This document shows positions 1 through 13,100 of a stretch of DNA of 64,000 nucleotides, piece by piece (within the stretch, counting starts at the first letter, position 1; each line of letters begins with the position of its first letter). Location: the NCBI GenBank assembly GCA_964016985.1, contig OZ024834.1:84680723-84744722 (forward strand), written 5' to 3'. Below the pieces are notes generated by a model that had not been told where the DNA came from, made no database searches, and saw nothing but the letters and a program-made list of their open reading frames with translations. The stretch is from Anodontia alba (lineage: Eukaryota > Mollusca > Bivalvia > Lucinida > Lucinidae). Made by a program: the position numbers and the translations under genes.

Positions 1-84
1 TTTTTCCAAGAAAATAGGCTCTGACATTTCTTGCAAATCATCTACTGAAAAAAATATTTCAAAATGACATCTACAGAGGGTTAA

Positions 85-274
85 CCCTTGTCCGGCTGAT
101 TAAATTAAGATGCCACGCCCACTTCTAATTTTCAGTCAATCAGATTACTTGATCCAGATTGTTGATATAAATTCACATACTTAATGGCAAACAGTGCAGA
201 TCCAGATCAGTTGGCTGATCTGGATCTACACTGTTTGCCAAGGCAGGGTATATCTGGGTTCAGCAGAACAAGGG
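85..274. mobile_element. HP-B hairpin element, TTAA flanked
   Basis: TTAA at 81-84 and 275-278. Ends CCCTTGTCC.. and ..GAACAAGGG; central core CAGTGCAGATCCAGATCAGT with its inverted copy. A degenerate HP-C-like sequence starts in the same right-hand TTAA (275-400). Confidence 0.85.
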
Positions 275-404
275 TTAACCCTTAAAGTGCCAGTCACAAC
301 TGCACCAGATGTCATTTTTTTTTTTTTTTTCTTCATTTCAGAAACACTGTGTAGATCAGTCCAGAGAATGGGACATCTTATTTGGATCTACACTGTTTGA
401 CACT

Positions 405-565
405 CATCATATATGGGTTTACAAAAGCATATGTTGTTGAAGCTCATTAGAAGTGCCTCACCAATGTGCTTCCGATGAGTACCCACAACATGTGTTTCCA
501 TGGAGAAATATGAAAAATGTCAACATTTTTGGTTGAAAAAGGCACCTTATCTAAAGCTATTATTG
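405..565. mobile_element. HP-A hairpin element, diverged
   Basis: Arms CATATGTTGTTGAAGCTCAT / GATGAGTACCCACAACATG and the right-hand GGCACCTTATCTAAAGCTAT are HP-A; the left end is lost. Confidence 0.7.
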
Positions 566-617
566 AACAGCATTTGTTTTGATGAACAAATACCTGGACA
601 TTTTAAGATCTGCTAAC

Positions 618-900
618 ACTTAAAAGGAATACATATACTTTCAGGGGAGCTAACTCTTGCATCCCTTCTGGAAATGTGTCTTCTATAAAATAACTTGCTC
701 CCTGAAGGAACAAATCTCCCTGAAGGAGCAAATTCTTTCCTTCTAGAAGATTTTTTAGTAGATCCCTTTTTATAAGAGACTTCTTGTACAGGACAGTAAA
801 CAGGAAGAAAAGCTGTCGAGGTAAAATTGGTAGAAAATCTACCAGTCCCTGTTTGGTAAAAAAATTGACACACCTGGAAGATTTGCTGCAATTTTGCAAA
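618..900. repeat. HP-G element, diverged
   Basis: ACTTTCAGGGGAGCTAACTC, AGGAGCAAATTCTTTCCTTC and internal CTCCCTGAAGGA repeats match HP-G. The overlapping antisense frames are not genes. Confidence 0.7.
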
Positions 901-925
901 GAGAGATAACTAAGAACAGCTCCAA

Positions 926-1032
926 ATGAAGAGTGGTAACAATTTCACTGTTAGAGTAATTTCCCTTGGAAATGTATATGAAGGGTGGTAGCAATTTCAC
1001 TTTTAGAGTAATTTCCCTTGAAAATGTATATA
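926..1032. repeat. Two-copy direct repeat
   Basis: GAAGAGTGGTAACAATTTCA and GAAGGGTGGTAGCAATTTCA begin two units of about 55 bp. Confidence 0.85.
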
Positions 1033-1145
1033 TTCCGCTAAAATATGAACAATTCAGTGGTTAAAACAGTAAATCCTAGACTGGATTTCTTCAGTAAGGG
1101 AATGGCACCTGTCCGAAAATTTCATACATTAATTTGTCTGACAAA

Positions 1146-1224
1146 ATGGCATATACAAACAGTGCAGACCCAGATCAGATTGCTCCTCTAGAAGCAATCT
1201 GATCAGGTTCTCCACTGTTTGCCA
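1146..1224. repeat. Core hairpin of the GCAAACAGTG type
   Basis: CAAACAGTGCAGACCCAGAT and its inverted partner around GCTCCTCTAGAAGC. Family of origin not clear. Confidence 0.65.
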
Positions 1225-1499
1225 TTCCATTAAGTATTGTGAAACCAATACATTAAAAACAAAATTTAGGCAAATTAAGTATGGAAAAAAATGTTTGAAA
1301 TTTTAGGACATTTACCATTTACAACTAATGCTGAAATTACATGTCAATTCAGTCAGAATTCATGGCAATACAAGCCAGCCAAAGTACAGCCACAGTAAAG
1401 GTTATGATCAGTCTGTACATTATTTTCTGTATTAATACCAAGGCTCTTAAGTTTGACTGATTCTTTGCCTGTTTGATAAAAAGTTCAGCAGATGATATC

Positions 1500-1690
1500 A
1501 AAAACAGTTTTTTTTTTGTTTTGTTTTTTTTTCTTTGAAAATAGGGTTTGCATTTTATGGAAATTGTCTCCTGTGGAGATAATTTGCATGAAATCTTAAA
1601 CTCTTATTCAGGGGAAAAAAAGAAAACTACATCAATCTTTTTACTGCTGACTCTGCCCAGATATTGTTAAAGGTTTAAGAATCTTGGGGA
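1500..1690. repeat. HP-I hairpin element, diverged
   Basis: AAATTGTCTCCTGTGGAGAT and TTTGCATGAAATCTTAAAC around the tip; the T-rich left side is CATTTTTCTTATTTTCCC-like. Confidence 0.7.
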
Positions 1691-1811
1691 ATGCATGGGC
1701 AAATGCTCTTATCAGAATACATGAGCAAGCAGCTAAAAGGGCATGAGATCTTTGTTTGAGTTGCTTTTAATGCCAAGTCAAGTAGCTAAAGGGGTTTGAG
1801 ATCTTTGTTTG

Positions 1812-2003
1812 AGATGCTTTTACTGCCCAGTCAACACTGTTAAGGTCATGTCAAACAGGTCAGTTAACCTACTAAAACTTTTTCCTGGGCAGGCTTAGAC
1901 CTCTAAGCAGTTAATCAGTACTTGTGCACATACTTTCATCAGTAAATGACAACTGCCCTTCTTGAATCAGTGGAAGGGGGAGAATGGTCAATCTCCAAGA
2001 AAG
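1812..2003 (-). mobile_element. tRNA-derived SINE, partial
   Basis: Carries the 3' half of the SINE seen elsewhere (GCCCAGTCAACACTGTTAAG, CCTGGGCAGGCTTAG, GACAACTGCCCTTCTTGAAT). The tRNA head is missing. Diverged, so an old copy. Confidence 0.75.
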
Positions 2004-2154
2004 TTATGTGACCAAGCAAGGATTTGACCTTGATGATGATTTGGTGTTTTACCTCCCTTTCAACATTATTTTAGTCATATTGAGATGAAAAATAATGAAA
2101 GGCTCTGTGCAATGAAGCGTCATACAGTCATGACCTGAATTCCTACTCCAGCGG

Positions 2155-2347
2155 CATAGGTCTAGATAAGAGTGGGTATCAGGTTAATAGTTTTCTTATT
2201 TCTCCACGAAAACATATGTTGTGGGTACTCATTAGAAGCGCCTCGGCGAGGCGCTTCTAATGAGTACCCACAAAGTATGTTTTCATGGAGAAATAAGAAA
2301 AATATCAATAGTTTTGCATTGAAAAAAGCACCTTAACTGGAGCTATG
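2155..2347. mobile_element. HP-A hairpin element
   Basis: Ends CATAGGTCTAGATAAG and CTTAACTGGAGCTATG; perfect arms GAAGCGCCTCG/CGAGGCGCTTC at the tip. Flanks AGCGG / AGCAG look like a 5-bp target duplication with one mutation. Confidence 0.9.
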
Positions 2348-2404
2348 AGCAGGATTCATACAGGCTCGTTGGAAAAATTAATCACTTAGCTACCCTAATG
2401 GTTC

Positions 2405-2475
2405 AGATTTGAACTTGCGACCCTGGGATTTTCAATCAGGCACCGACTACCAACTGTGCTATGGAGTGGGATTCA
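2405..2475 (-). tRNA. tRNA-like sequence, probably a pseudogene or SINE head
   Basis: The reverse complement reads TAGCACAGTTGGTAGTCGGT (A-box region) and GGTCGCAAGTTCAAATC (B-box region) at tRNA spacing. The anticodon stem does not pair well (CCTGA against TCCCAGG), so a functional tRNA is unlikely. Confidence 0.4.
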
Positions 2476-2829
2476 AAGGGTTTAAACCTGGCTCATATAT
2501 TCTTATTAAGAGCAGTTGTTTTAAGAAAAGATTTGATTCCCATTTAAATTATTGCATTATTAGTTGCTTTTCCGTATATATATCAATCACATTAAACTTA
2601 ACTTATGATGTAACAAATATGTATGAGGTAAAAACAAAAAGTTATCTGTCAAAGATCACAATAAAAAGCATTTCACAATATACCGTAATTCAACACAAAC
2701 ACACATTATGAAGATATGAAGTAGACTCACTAGAACTGTCCAGCTCTAGCAATCTACATGGTAGATGTTACAATTCTCTAGGTCAGCCCTATTTTAGTTT
2801 CAGAAAAATATGAAAACATTTTAAAATGT

Positions 2830-3058
2830 GCCAGCACACGACAAAATCTACAGCAAGACTTGTGTGACCAGCGAAGACTCATATCAGACTGCGCATCCGT
2901 GCAGTCTGATCAGAGTCTTCCCTGATAGCATATGCCTTCTACAACCTCTGGGCTATCCAAACAGGGATGAACAAATACCCTTGCCATGCTGTGTTGATGT
3001 ACAGGCTGATCTGAGTCTTTGCTAGTCACACGTCTTGTAGGTTTTGTTATGTGATGGC
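2830..3058. mobile_element. HP-L element
   Basis: GCCAGCACACGACAAAATCT left, GTAGGTTTTGTTATGTGATG right are inverted repeats; internal inverted pair GACTGCGCATCCGTGCAGTC. Confidence 0.85.
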
Positions 3059-3091
3059 TCAAATTTTATCTGTTAATATTTATATTCAGCT

Positions 3092-3321
3092 AGACTGGCT
3101 CCAGTCTCTAGTGACAAAATAATTTTTCTTATAATCTGTTTAATAATCCTCTAAAATAAAACCAAAGTAATATCACAACTATAAAGGCTAGTCACTAGAG
3201 ACTGTCTCTAGTGACCAGCCTTTATAGTCATGATATATATATTTTTTTTTTGTTTTATCTTAGTGGATTATCAAACAGGATTATGAGAAACAAATTTTGT
3301 CACTGTAGACTGGAGCCAGTC
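3092..3321. mobile_element. HP-J element
   Basis: AGACTGGCTCCAGTCTCTAG left, CACTGTAGACTGGAGCCAGT right; second hairpin CACTAGAGACTGTCTCTAGT in the centre, a double-palindrome layout. Confidence 0.85.
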
Positions 3322-3360
3322 TAATATTCAGCATTCTAAGGGTGAAAGTATAGGCATACT

Positions 3361-3425
3361 TTCTAGATAAACCCTTAAAGTGCCAATCACAACTGCAGCA
3401 AATGACACTTTTAAATATTTCTTTA
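3361..3425. repeat. HP-C terminal remnant
   Basis: AAACCCTTAAAGTGCCAATC matches the HP-C end; no core or partner end follows. Confidence 0.5.
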
Positions 3426-3762
3426 ATGTAACAAAACAAAGATAGAATTGTTTTAAAGACTATTCTAAATGACACACCAAAATCCATATATCTGTGAAAC
3501 TCTATCTCCTTTTCCTTTTTAACAATGTGTGCTTGCTCATTCTGTGCACTGTATGGCATTAGAAAAATATGTCTACATATAGAAAATATATTTCTTACAA
3601 AATTTATAAAATCAACATGATGTAAAAATGATAACATTAAGAAAATACTACTATCGACAATGATTAACAATGACTAAAATAGACATCTAATTCTACACAC
3701 ACCACAACCTCTATAACACAATTGCTCAATCCAAAGCAAACATTATTATAGATAAACCAATG

Positions 3763-4093
3763 TGTCCAAACAAAAATGGATTGATTATATAGAAAACTGA
3801 CCATATATGATCAGTTTTTTGTATCATTTTATGTAAATGGTCATTTTTATTTTTCTATATAATCTATATATTTTTGCAGGTCATTTTCTATATAATCTAT
3901 ACATTTTTATTTATTTATTTTCTTTTCTTTTCTTTTTTTTTTTTTTGTAACCTATGCATATTTGTTTATACAAATACTCACAGATTATATAGAAAAATGA
4001 CCATTTACAAAAAGAAATATATTGATTATATAGAAAAATGGCTATAAATGGTCATTTTTCTATATATTCTATACATTTTTGTTTGGATACAAC
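3763..4093. mobile_element. HP-K element
   Basis: GTCCAAACAAAAATGGATTG left, CATTTTTGTTTGGATACAAC right, with alternating GATTATATAGAAAA and TTTTCTATATAATC blocks: nested hairpins. Related piece at 28147-28290. Confidence 0.83.
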
Positions 4094-4306
4094 ACTTTTG
4101 GGGTCCATCTTTAAACCACCTTATATCCGAAACTATCTTATGATAATGAAAATGAACTAGCTTACAAAGAGGTTCCACTGCATATATATAGGCTTAGCTT
4201 CCGATTAGGAGTATACAGAGTGTTAAGTGGTTCATTAGATGGGACCAGAATAAATCTTTTTGCTCCGCACAAACACTGAAACCTTTTTATAATATTGTTT
4301 ATTAAC

Positions 4307-4479
4307 CCTTGTCCTGCCACACTCTTTTCAAATTTTCAGCCAATCAGATTACTTGATCCAGATTGTTGATATAAATTCGCCTACTGGATGGCAAACAGTG
4401 CAGATCCAGATCAGTTGGCTTCTTAGAAGCCAACTGATCTGGATCTACGCTGTTTGCAAAGGCAGGGTATATCCGGGGG
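4307..4479. mobile_element. HP-B hairpin element
   Basis: TTAA at 4303-4306 then CCCTTGTCCTGCC; core palindrome centred near 4425 (GATCAGTTGGCTTCTTAGAA). The right terminus is shortened to GGGGG before TTAA (4480-4483). Confidence 0.85.
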
Positions 4480-5160
4480 TTAAATATAGCAGTTTCAGAT
4501 TTAACAAGTTTAGACAGAAGCCAAGACTGTTGTTTCCAGCCAAAAATGTACACATTATATTGAAAAAATAAACATTTTACCTCTTTTTGTTTGGCTACAA
4601 CATGACTGTTTAATAAAACAGTTTTTCTCTGGATTCCAGCAACAGAGTGTTACAAAGAGCTTGTGGTCATACCTTTATAAACCAGAACAAATCAATAAAC
4701 TGTGACCACTTTTCAAAAAATATATTTTCAGTCTGTAGCAAAAATCACTCACAACATGGATGATTTCTTTTCCAGTATTTGAGTTTTGATCCAATGTTCT
4801 GATTAGGACATCCTTCAAAAATGTTGGTTCACTGTGCATGTACCTATCACCTTCCATCCCTTACCTAAAACTTTTTTAGGCATTCAGTAAAAAAAAAAAA
4901 TGGGATGGGGAAGGGACAGGGGAAATGTTTGAGTAAATTCATCATTAAATTTTGCTCAGTAAGTACTGTTTCTGTGACAAGTTGAAATATGAAAGAAATC
5001 TTATCTATCTTTAATACCTTAGATACCCATTTGAAAAATATTCAGTAGGGGCCAGCACAACAATTGTAACAATTCTGAAACTGGCCTGATACTGAACAAA
5101 ACTTAATATACTTACTCCAAAAATGACAGGCAGGAACACAGCAAACAAAGAATGTTTTAA

Positions 5161-5398
5161 CCCTTAAAACGCCAAGCAAAACCTGCATCTGAAAATGTCG
5201 TCTGTTTATGTTATCTGCTGAATATTCTTGCAAACTTTTCAAACCTATTTTTGCATACCGGCAAACAGTGTGGACCCAGATCAGACTGCTCCTAAAGGAG
5301 CAGTCTGATCTGGGTCCAAAATGTTTGCAGAAATGACTTTTAAAGTAACCAGTAGAAGACAAAGCAGATGACAATAGTTGTGATTGGTGCTTTAAGGG
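5161..5398. mobile_element. HP-C hairpin element, TTAA flanked
   Basis: TTAA at 5157-5160 and 5399-5402; ends CCCTTAAAACGCC and GCTTTAAGGG. Core AGATCAGACTGCTCCTAAAG with inverted partner. Confidence 0.88.
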
Positions 5399-5402
5399 TT
5401 AA

Positions 5403-5838
5403 GGAGGACTCCTTTTATCTACAAAAGCACTGAAATCACCATATAAACTTAAAACAGCCCCAAATCCTTAAAACTTGACATGTTTTAGTATTTAAAATTT
5501 GAGGCTCAAACAAAAATACTGGCTTCTGGACTGAATGTAATTCTCCTAGGCTGGCCTAGAAAATTCTGGGAAGCAAGCCACCACTTGCTGTAACATAGCT
5601 AATGCTCTATTGGTATGAAACAATTAACAAAACTTTTAAACAGCAACGAACCACAAGACAATGGCTCTAACTAAAAACCAGTACCTACACCAACAGAGCA
5701 AAATTCAAACAATGTTATATTTTTACTTTCATAAAATTTGAACCACACAGGAGCTGACAAAGCACGTAGGTTTTTATCAAAATAAAGTGTACGTCCATAT
5801 TCAAGCAAACTGATTTGGCTCAAAGCTGCACACAAAGA
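5403..5838. other. 3' flank of TMEM117
   Basis: Likely 3' UTR and beyond on the minus strand. No repeat family recognised and no clear polyadenylation hexamer on the minus strand close to the stop. Confidence 0.5.
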
Positions 5839-7175
5839 TTATATTATGAGTTCTTCAATGTCAGCTTTCACATTAATATTCCCTTTGTTTTCATCATTTT
5901 GATTCTCCTCATTGGCAATACCTTTACCAGAATCTAATTTTTCAGGTGGAATTTCAGTTTCTTGTTCTATTTGGTTTGTTCCATTGTCATCTTGTATGGT
6001 TTCCTTAACAGAAGTTATTTTTTCAAGTGGAATTTCAGTTTGCTTGTTTTCTTCTAGTTTGTTTGTTTGTTTCTCCTGTTGTGTCGTTTCTTTTAAAGAA
6101 GATACTTTTTCTAGTGGAATTTCGGTATGCTCTATTTCTTCTACTTTGTTTGTTTTGTTCTCTTGTGTTGTTTCTTTCCGAGATGTTTCTGCTGGTGGAA
6201 TTTCAGTATGCACTATTTCTTCTGTTCTGTCTGTTTTGTTCTCTTCTTGAGTTTTTTCTTTAACAATTAATATCTTTTCTGGTGGAATTTCAGTTTGTTC
6301 TATTTCCTCATCTACATCAGAATCCTTTTTCTTCTTCCAGAAAAGAAACATCTTTGGAACTGATGGTAATTTTCTTCTTGCTTTTTCATTCTTATGCTGT
6401 TCCACAATGATTTCATTTTCTGTATTGGTTTTGAAGTCTTTATCATTTGCTGAAGTTTCTAGGTCTTCTTTCTCATCAGACTTTTCATTTTTTCTCCAAA
6501 ACAGAAATAATTTTGGAATTGCTGGTAATTTTCTTTTTGATTTTTTATCCTTGTCCCTTTGCATAATTTCAATTTCAGTGTCTTTATCATCTTTTAATTC
6601 TTTATCATCTGATGAAAATCCTTCTGAGGGAATTTCTTTTTCTTCTATTTCACTGCCATTGGCATCTTTTGCTTTCCTTTTAAAATACAATAGTTTTGGA
6701 ACAGCATGAATTTTCCTTCTAACTTCCTCTTTTCTTTTCCATGGCATTCTGAATGAAAATCTCTTTTTCTTTTTAAATCTTTTCTTCAGACGACCCGCAT
6801 AAGGATCTGTGTCGGAGGGCTTAAATCGTCCAAAGAACCATACCAGCAACCCAAACACAAGAAACATTATAAGACTTGGAAAGAATGCAATAGCCTTCAC
6901 TCCTAATGCAATACCGTAATATCGAGAATTCATGTGAGTATCAGTGGAAACAAATGTCAGGCCTGTGTTTGGATTTATTGTAGCATTACGATAAGCAAAA
7001 TTTGTCAAAGTTTCATTAAATGTATCAATGCTGTATTGATCTTGAACAGTATAGATTTTATGATCCGGGCCTGTGTACTGTCCATAATCATATGGGTAGT
7101 AGAATATTTGGTTCTTCCACATGTTCATGTCAAGAATCATCACCAGAAATAAAATGCCATAGTTAAACCATTTAC
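5839..7175 (-). CDS. TMEM117: TMEM117 coding exon 6 (last), repeat-rich tail
   Basis: 1337 nt, begins KWFNYGILFLVMILDMNMW and ends ADIEELII before the stop. Conserved to about residue 608 (WFFGRFKPS). The tail then has three basic-hydrophobic motifs (RRKIHAVPKLLYFKRK, KRKLPAIPKLFLFWRK, RRKLPSVPKMFLFWKK) at about residues 643-658, 703-719 and 756-772, separated by acidic linkers. Five TEIP[PL] repeats follow at about 785, 814, 841, 870 and 897, spaced 27-29 residues. Open frames on the opposite strand here are shadows of this repetitive tail. Confidence 0.94.
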
Positions 7176-10100
7176 CTGAAAAACACAAAGACAGGGTCTA
7201 GATTAGCAAAGTATTCAGAAATCACACTTGCCATTTTGAATAAATTAAGATGTCATGCCCATTTCTAATTGTCAGCGAATCAGACTGCTTTCCCCTAGTT
7301 GTTGATATAAATTCACACTCTGTAGGACAAACAGTGCAGAGTCAGATCAGATTCAGAAGCAGACTAATTGGAAGCTACACTGTTTGCAAATGTGAGGCAT
7401 ATCCGGGGTCAGGAGAACAAGGGTTAATATTTTTCTTTTCTCCATAATTTGTGATATTGTTACAATGATCTGCAATGATTCCACTGAGATCCCACGACAG
7501 ATTAAAATAAAATAATAACTATTTATTTGTAAAACACTATGCCACCAACTATATGCTTGTCCCTATAAAATGCCAAACTTGAAAAGACACAAAAGTGTCA
7601 TAAAATTTATTTTTTCTTTTTTAAAAAGTTAATCAGGTGATCTACTCCTAATGAGGTCATAAATGAATTTATAAGCTCCAACAAGCCTGCCAAGTGCCAC
7701 AATACTTTTTGACCCCTAGCTTGTTTTAAACATTAGACACATCAAATGAGACCTGCAAACAAAAAAAAAAACAATAAATTTTCCATACATGAAAAGAAAA
7801 TATCAAGATCAGCTGAACAAAAGTTCTGGGCCCAGTTGTTCAAAATATCATTACTTAACAAGTTCGTTAGTGGTCAAAATGATAACTGTTCTGGTAAGTA
7901 CAATATCTAATTCACAGGTATTTTTGCTGAAAAAATGTGAGTAGCTTTTGTTTGTTTGTTTGTGCTGAGGTTTTACGGCCCAGTCAACCCAATGGGGTCA
8001 TGTCGAGCGCAGTCAGTTTACCTAACTACACGTTTACTGGGCAGGTTTAGTCCTCTACGGGGTTAACCAGTATTGTGCATATTCTTTCGCCAGAAACTGA
8101 CAACTGCCCTTCTTGAATCAGCGGAAGGGAGAGAATGCCATAGAAAATATTTCATGATCAATCTCCACGAAAGAATGTTGCCTATCTCGGCAGTGGTCTC
8201 CAGTCGGACAGCACATCCAACTGAGCCACCGAGGCCGGCTTTTGCAAATGCAAAAGCTACTCACATTTTTTCAGCAAAACATTAGCATACATGCCATATT
8301 TAATGATTAAAATTTTAACAATACATTAACTAAGGACATCGTTATGTTTGAACAAATGGGCCCAGGCTGTTCGTTAAGTAGATTAATTTCATTCATTACT
8401 TTTATTCAGGAAAACAGTGAGGGTTGCTGCCTCATGCATTCACAACTCCTGTGAAATAAGGAAATCAATTAGTAAAGTGGGATAACCTGTGCCTCTGAAT
8501 GTTATAATGTTATAACAAAGAAAAATTCTTCTCATGCTCAACATCAAAGTAAAAGCACAAGCCAAAAATGAGCAAAATAAACACAAAACTTACAATAAAA
8601 TATTTTCATATACTAAACTCTTTAAATTAACCTGCTGAATGTAAATATAAGCATATGACATTTTATCATATTTTTTTTTTCAAAAAAAAAAAAAATGCTG
8701 TCCACATGTAGACCCTGAAAAGGGAACAACACTTCAAGTGATTTATCTCTGAAGATGAGTTTCCTTTGAAGACAATTCTCAGGAAATGTAAGCCCTATTT
8801 TTGTGTGAAAAATAAGAATGGTGTCAAACATTTATTGTCCAATTTCATCATCACCATACTAAAGCTGGTGCTCAGTATGTTCCGTAAATATTTCAGTAAA
8901 GTGCATTTTGAAATACTTTGTTTATCCCAGAAATTAGTTTTAGATTTCATGCCAACTGTCTTCTAATATGACAATTTGCATTAAATGCCAAAACCTATTT
9001 TCTGGGAAAAGTAAGAAATTATCGATCAGTCATCTGCTGAAATTTCCCAGGGTGTTAAAGGGGAACGCAATATAAGTTGTAAGTATATCTTGGAGTAAAG
9101 TGCTTAACAAGCCATTTATTTTGATGCAAGAGTTTTCAAAATCGGCCTAGAAATTATCAAGTTATGGTGGTTTGAATATATTTAAAATGTCTGTCATGGA
9201 TGCCGCCATATTGTAGGCTTTGTGACATCACACAGCCCAAATTAAATATGCAAAACCAAATTATAAAGGGTTTTTTAGAATAATTTTGCTGCAGATTTTT
9301 TATAACCTTTTAATTCTACCGACAAACAATCATTTCCCCCAAAATAAACCAACTTTATGAGAATAACTACCTTTATGAAACAAATTTTAATTTTTATGAA
9401 ACCTCATTAAATATTCAAAATGGCGGAACCCATTCAACCAATGTTAAAATATTCAATTGTCTATAACTTACTTAATTTTCACCGATTTTGATCAAATCTG
9501 TGCCAAAATTCATTGTTTGTAAAGTTCTTTACTTTAAAGCACAATACCTTTTGAGGTTGCGTTCCCCTTTAAGGATACAAAAATTTACCCTGATAATTGG
9601 ACAGCAGCCATATCTACCATATTTATGTATGTATTCAGACAGACAGGCCTGAGCAAACAGTGTAGACCCAGATGAGACGTCCAAGAATGCCCATCTCATC
9701 AGGGTCTTCACTGCTGGTCACTCATCCAGCAATTTTTAGACAAAACAATGTGTAGTAAATTGTCCTTGTTCAAATTTTAGAACAAGTATGGTAAGGTTTG
9801 TGTTGAGGTTTTACGGCCCAGTCAACCCAATGGGGTCATGTCGAGCGCGGTCAGTTTACCTAACCACACGTTTACTGGGCAGGTTTAGTCCTCTAAGCGG
9901 TTAACCAGTATTGTGCACATTCTTTGGCCAGAAACTGACAACTGCCCTTCTTGAATCAGCGGAAGGGAGAGAATGACCGTAGAAAATATTTCATGATCAA
10001 TCTCCACGAAAGAATGTTGCCGACCTCGGCAGGGGGGAAGTATGGTAAGGAGCTGAGGTGTCTGAATACTTCTAAACGGTTCACCAAGATCAAGCTTCTC

Positions 10101-13100
10101 CTAAAGGAGCAACCTGGTAAGAATCTTCTATGTTTGTCCTCCATCCAGTACATTTTAAATGCATCAAGTACCGTATTAACCCTAAGTATTGGGACACCTT
10201 ACCTACTTACCATACTTGTCCTAAAATTTGAAACAGTCCATTTTACTACCTGTTGATGTGTCTAAAATATTGCTGTATGTATGCCAAACTGTGGAGACCC
10301 TGATCAGATGCCGCATTCTGCGGCATCTGATCTGGGTCTACACTGTTTGCAAAGGCCTATCCCAATACTGAAGGTTATTATGGAAGTTAAATGGACTTTA
10401 ATATTCAAATTTTGGAGAAGACTTGAAGAAATCACACTGTCTGAATATTGAAGGTAATTATCAAAGTCAGGATCCAAGAAAACATACTTAATATCATGTG
10501 CAGCTGGAAAATCTCAGCCTAGCCATTCACGTGATCTAAAGTGCACATGTAAATGGTAAAAACGCCTTGACCATACCATAAAGAATGCGTGGGATGGTAT
10601 GCATATAATTATGCTTTATCTACATGGTTGAATTTAAATTTTCTTGTACCCTGATTTGATTTATTAAACTGGTCTGAAAAGTGAGAAAATTATTACAAAA
10701 TGCAAGTTTATATCAACACAAAATCCTGATCAGGACCATTAAATAGATCATTAACTTTTAGTATGCTGTCGGCAAAAAATTTGCAGACATTTTAAAATAT
10801 GATATTTTTCTTCACTTTTGATCATTGAAAAAGAGCCTTGTATACATTTGAATCAATTATTAATACAAAATCTGAATGAAACACCAGTAATACTTAAAAA
10901 ACTCATTTACCATCAGCTAAATGTTGCTTGCAACAGGCTAAAAATAAACTGGTACACCTGTCACAGTTGACTTGCAACAGGATATAAAATAAACTTGTAT
11001 ACACCGGTCACAGTTGACTTAATACTCATCATGCTATGAACAAATTCAGCAAACGATAATTCTATGATATTTTTCTTATTTTTCCCAGAAAATAGGTTTT
11101 AACATTTCATGCAAATTGTCTCTGATGGAGACAATTTGCATGAAATATCAAACCTATTTTCTGGGGAAAATAAGACAAAATATATTTCAAAATGTGTCTG
11201 CTGAAATTTTTACCCAGCATGCAAAATGTTAACTTTTAACATGTTAAATTAGTGTATTAGCAGATTACATCTGAAAGATTTTTTTTTTCCATTTAAACAT
11301 GGGTTTGAAATTTTATTCAAATAATCTCTTTTTTTTTTTTTAAAGATTTGAATGAAACATAAGTTATGTTACCATAGAAATTCTTAAAAGAAAAATATCA
11401 CTGATTTTTTATCTGTATGTTTTATCTTCAGCATACAAATGTAAATACAAAGTAAAGATTTCCAGATAAAATGATAATTTTGGGGTAATGTTTGGATTCT
11501 TTGGTAAGTTTTTGTTATTTCTAAACCAAAACGTGGGTGTTCACTGGAACTGCCTCACTGAGGTAGTTCCAGTGAATAGCAACAGGATACATTTTGCGCA
11601 AAAGTAACAAAATTATCTTCTCATTACTCTATTTCTCATGAGCTATGTTCATATTACCATATCTACCCTAAGTATTTTGACAGACAATCCTCCACAAACA
11701 GTGTAGACCCAGACCAGACATTACAAAATGCACATCTGATCAGATTCTACACAGTTTGCCATTTTTTTCCAGCAGTTTTTAGACACATCAACACAAAGTG
11801 AAATGGACATTGAAATTTAAGGGCAAATACAATGTGGAGTTAACCCTTAAAACGCCTCTGAAAATGATGTCTGCTGAATATTCTTGCAAAATTTTCAAAC
11901 CTATTTTTGCATACAGGCAAACAGTGTGGACCCTGATCAGATTGCTCCTAGAGGAGCAGTCTGATCTGGGTCCACACTGTTTGCAAAAATGACTTTTAAA
12001 ATCACAAGCAGATGACAAAGCAGACGACAATTGTTGTGATTGGCAGATTAAGGGTTAAGGTGGCAAAATATTTAGGGAAAATATGGTTTTCTAATCCAAA
12101 CGCAGAAGTGTAGTGTAAATAATCAGCTGACATCATGCACAAAGAAAGTTAGTGTATAATAATACTTAGCTTCATGATAAGACACCCCCTTTCAATAAAA
12201 TATATTGATATAGGTCCAAATAAGGCACATTTTTTTTCTGCTTTTGTTTGTGTTGAGGTTTTACGGCCCAGTCAACCCATGAGGGTCATGTGGAGCGAGG
12301 TCAGTTTACCTAACTGCATTTTTTCCTGGGCAGGCTTAGTCCTCTTAAAGGTTAACCAGTACCTGTGCACATTCTTTTGCAAGAAACTGACAACTGCCCT
12401 TCTTGAATCAGAGGAAGGGAGAGACTGACAGCAGAAAATATTTCATGATCAATATCCGCGTAAGGATGCTGCTGGACTCGGCTGAGGTCAACCTGGGATC
12501 TCCTGATCACCAGTCAGACACGCATCCGAATGAGCCACTGAAAGGTACTGATTTTTTTCTTACTTCTTGATGAAAACATATGTTGTCGGTACTCACTGGA
12601 AGCACCTCACTGAGGTGCTTTTAATGAGTACCCACAACATATGTTTTCATGGAGAAATAAGAAAATTATTACATGAATACTCCTGCTTATATGGAGCTCA
12701 GGAATTAATTTTTCCTACTTGTATTTCGCAAAGAAAATATATGTTTTTGGTAGTGGTTAGAATTTTGCTTCACATGCTTCTTTGAGAAACAGAGGCAGCA
12801 CTAATAATTACATACAAAATATTTTCATGGAGAATCTTTTGGCCCATTATATTGGCCTCAGAGGCTCAGTTGGAAGCACGTCCGACTGGTGATCATGAGG
12901 TTGTGGGTTCGAACCCCGCCGGGTCGGCAACATTCTTTCATGGAGATTGATATTGAAACATTTTCTGAGGCCATTCTCTCCCTTTCGCTGATTCAAGAAG
13001 GGCAGTTGTTAGTTTCTGGCAAAAGAATGTGCACAATACTGGTTAACCGTTTAGAGGACTAACCTGCCAAGGCAAAGTGTGGTTAAGTAAACTGACTGCA

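Noticed and set aside
5912..6709. Open frames on the plus strand opposite the TMEM117 tail
   Set aside because: They mirror the repetitive, charged tail and have Ser/Phe/Leu-rich composition with no motif; shadows of the real exon.
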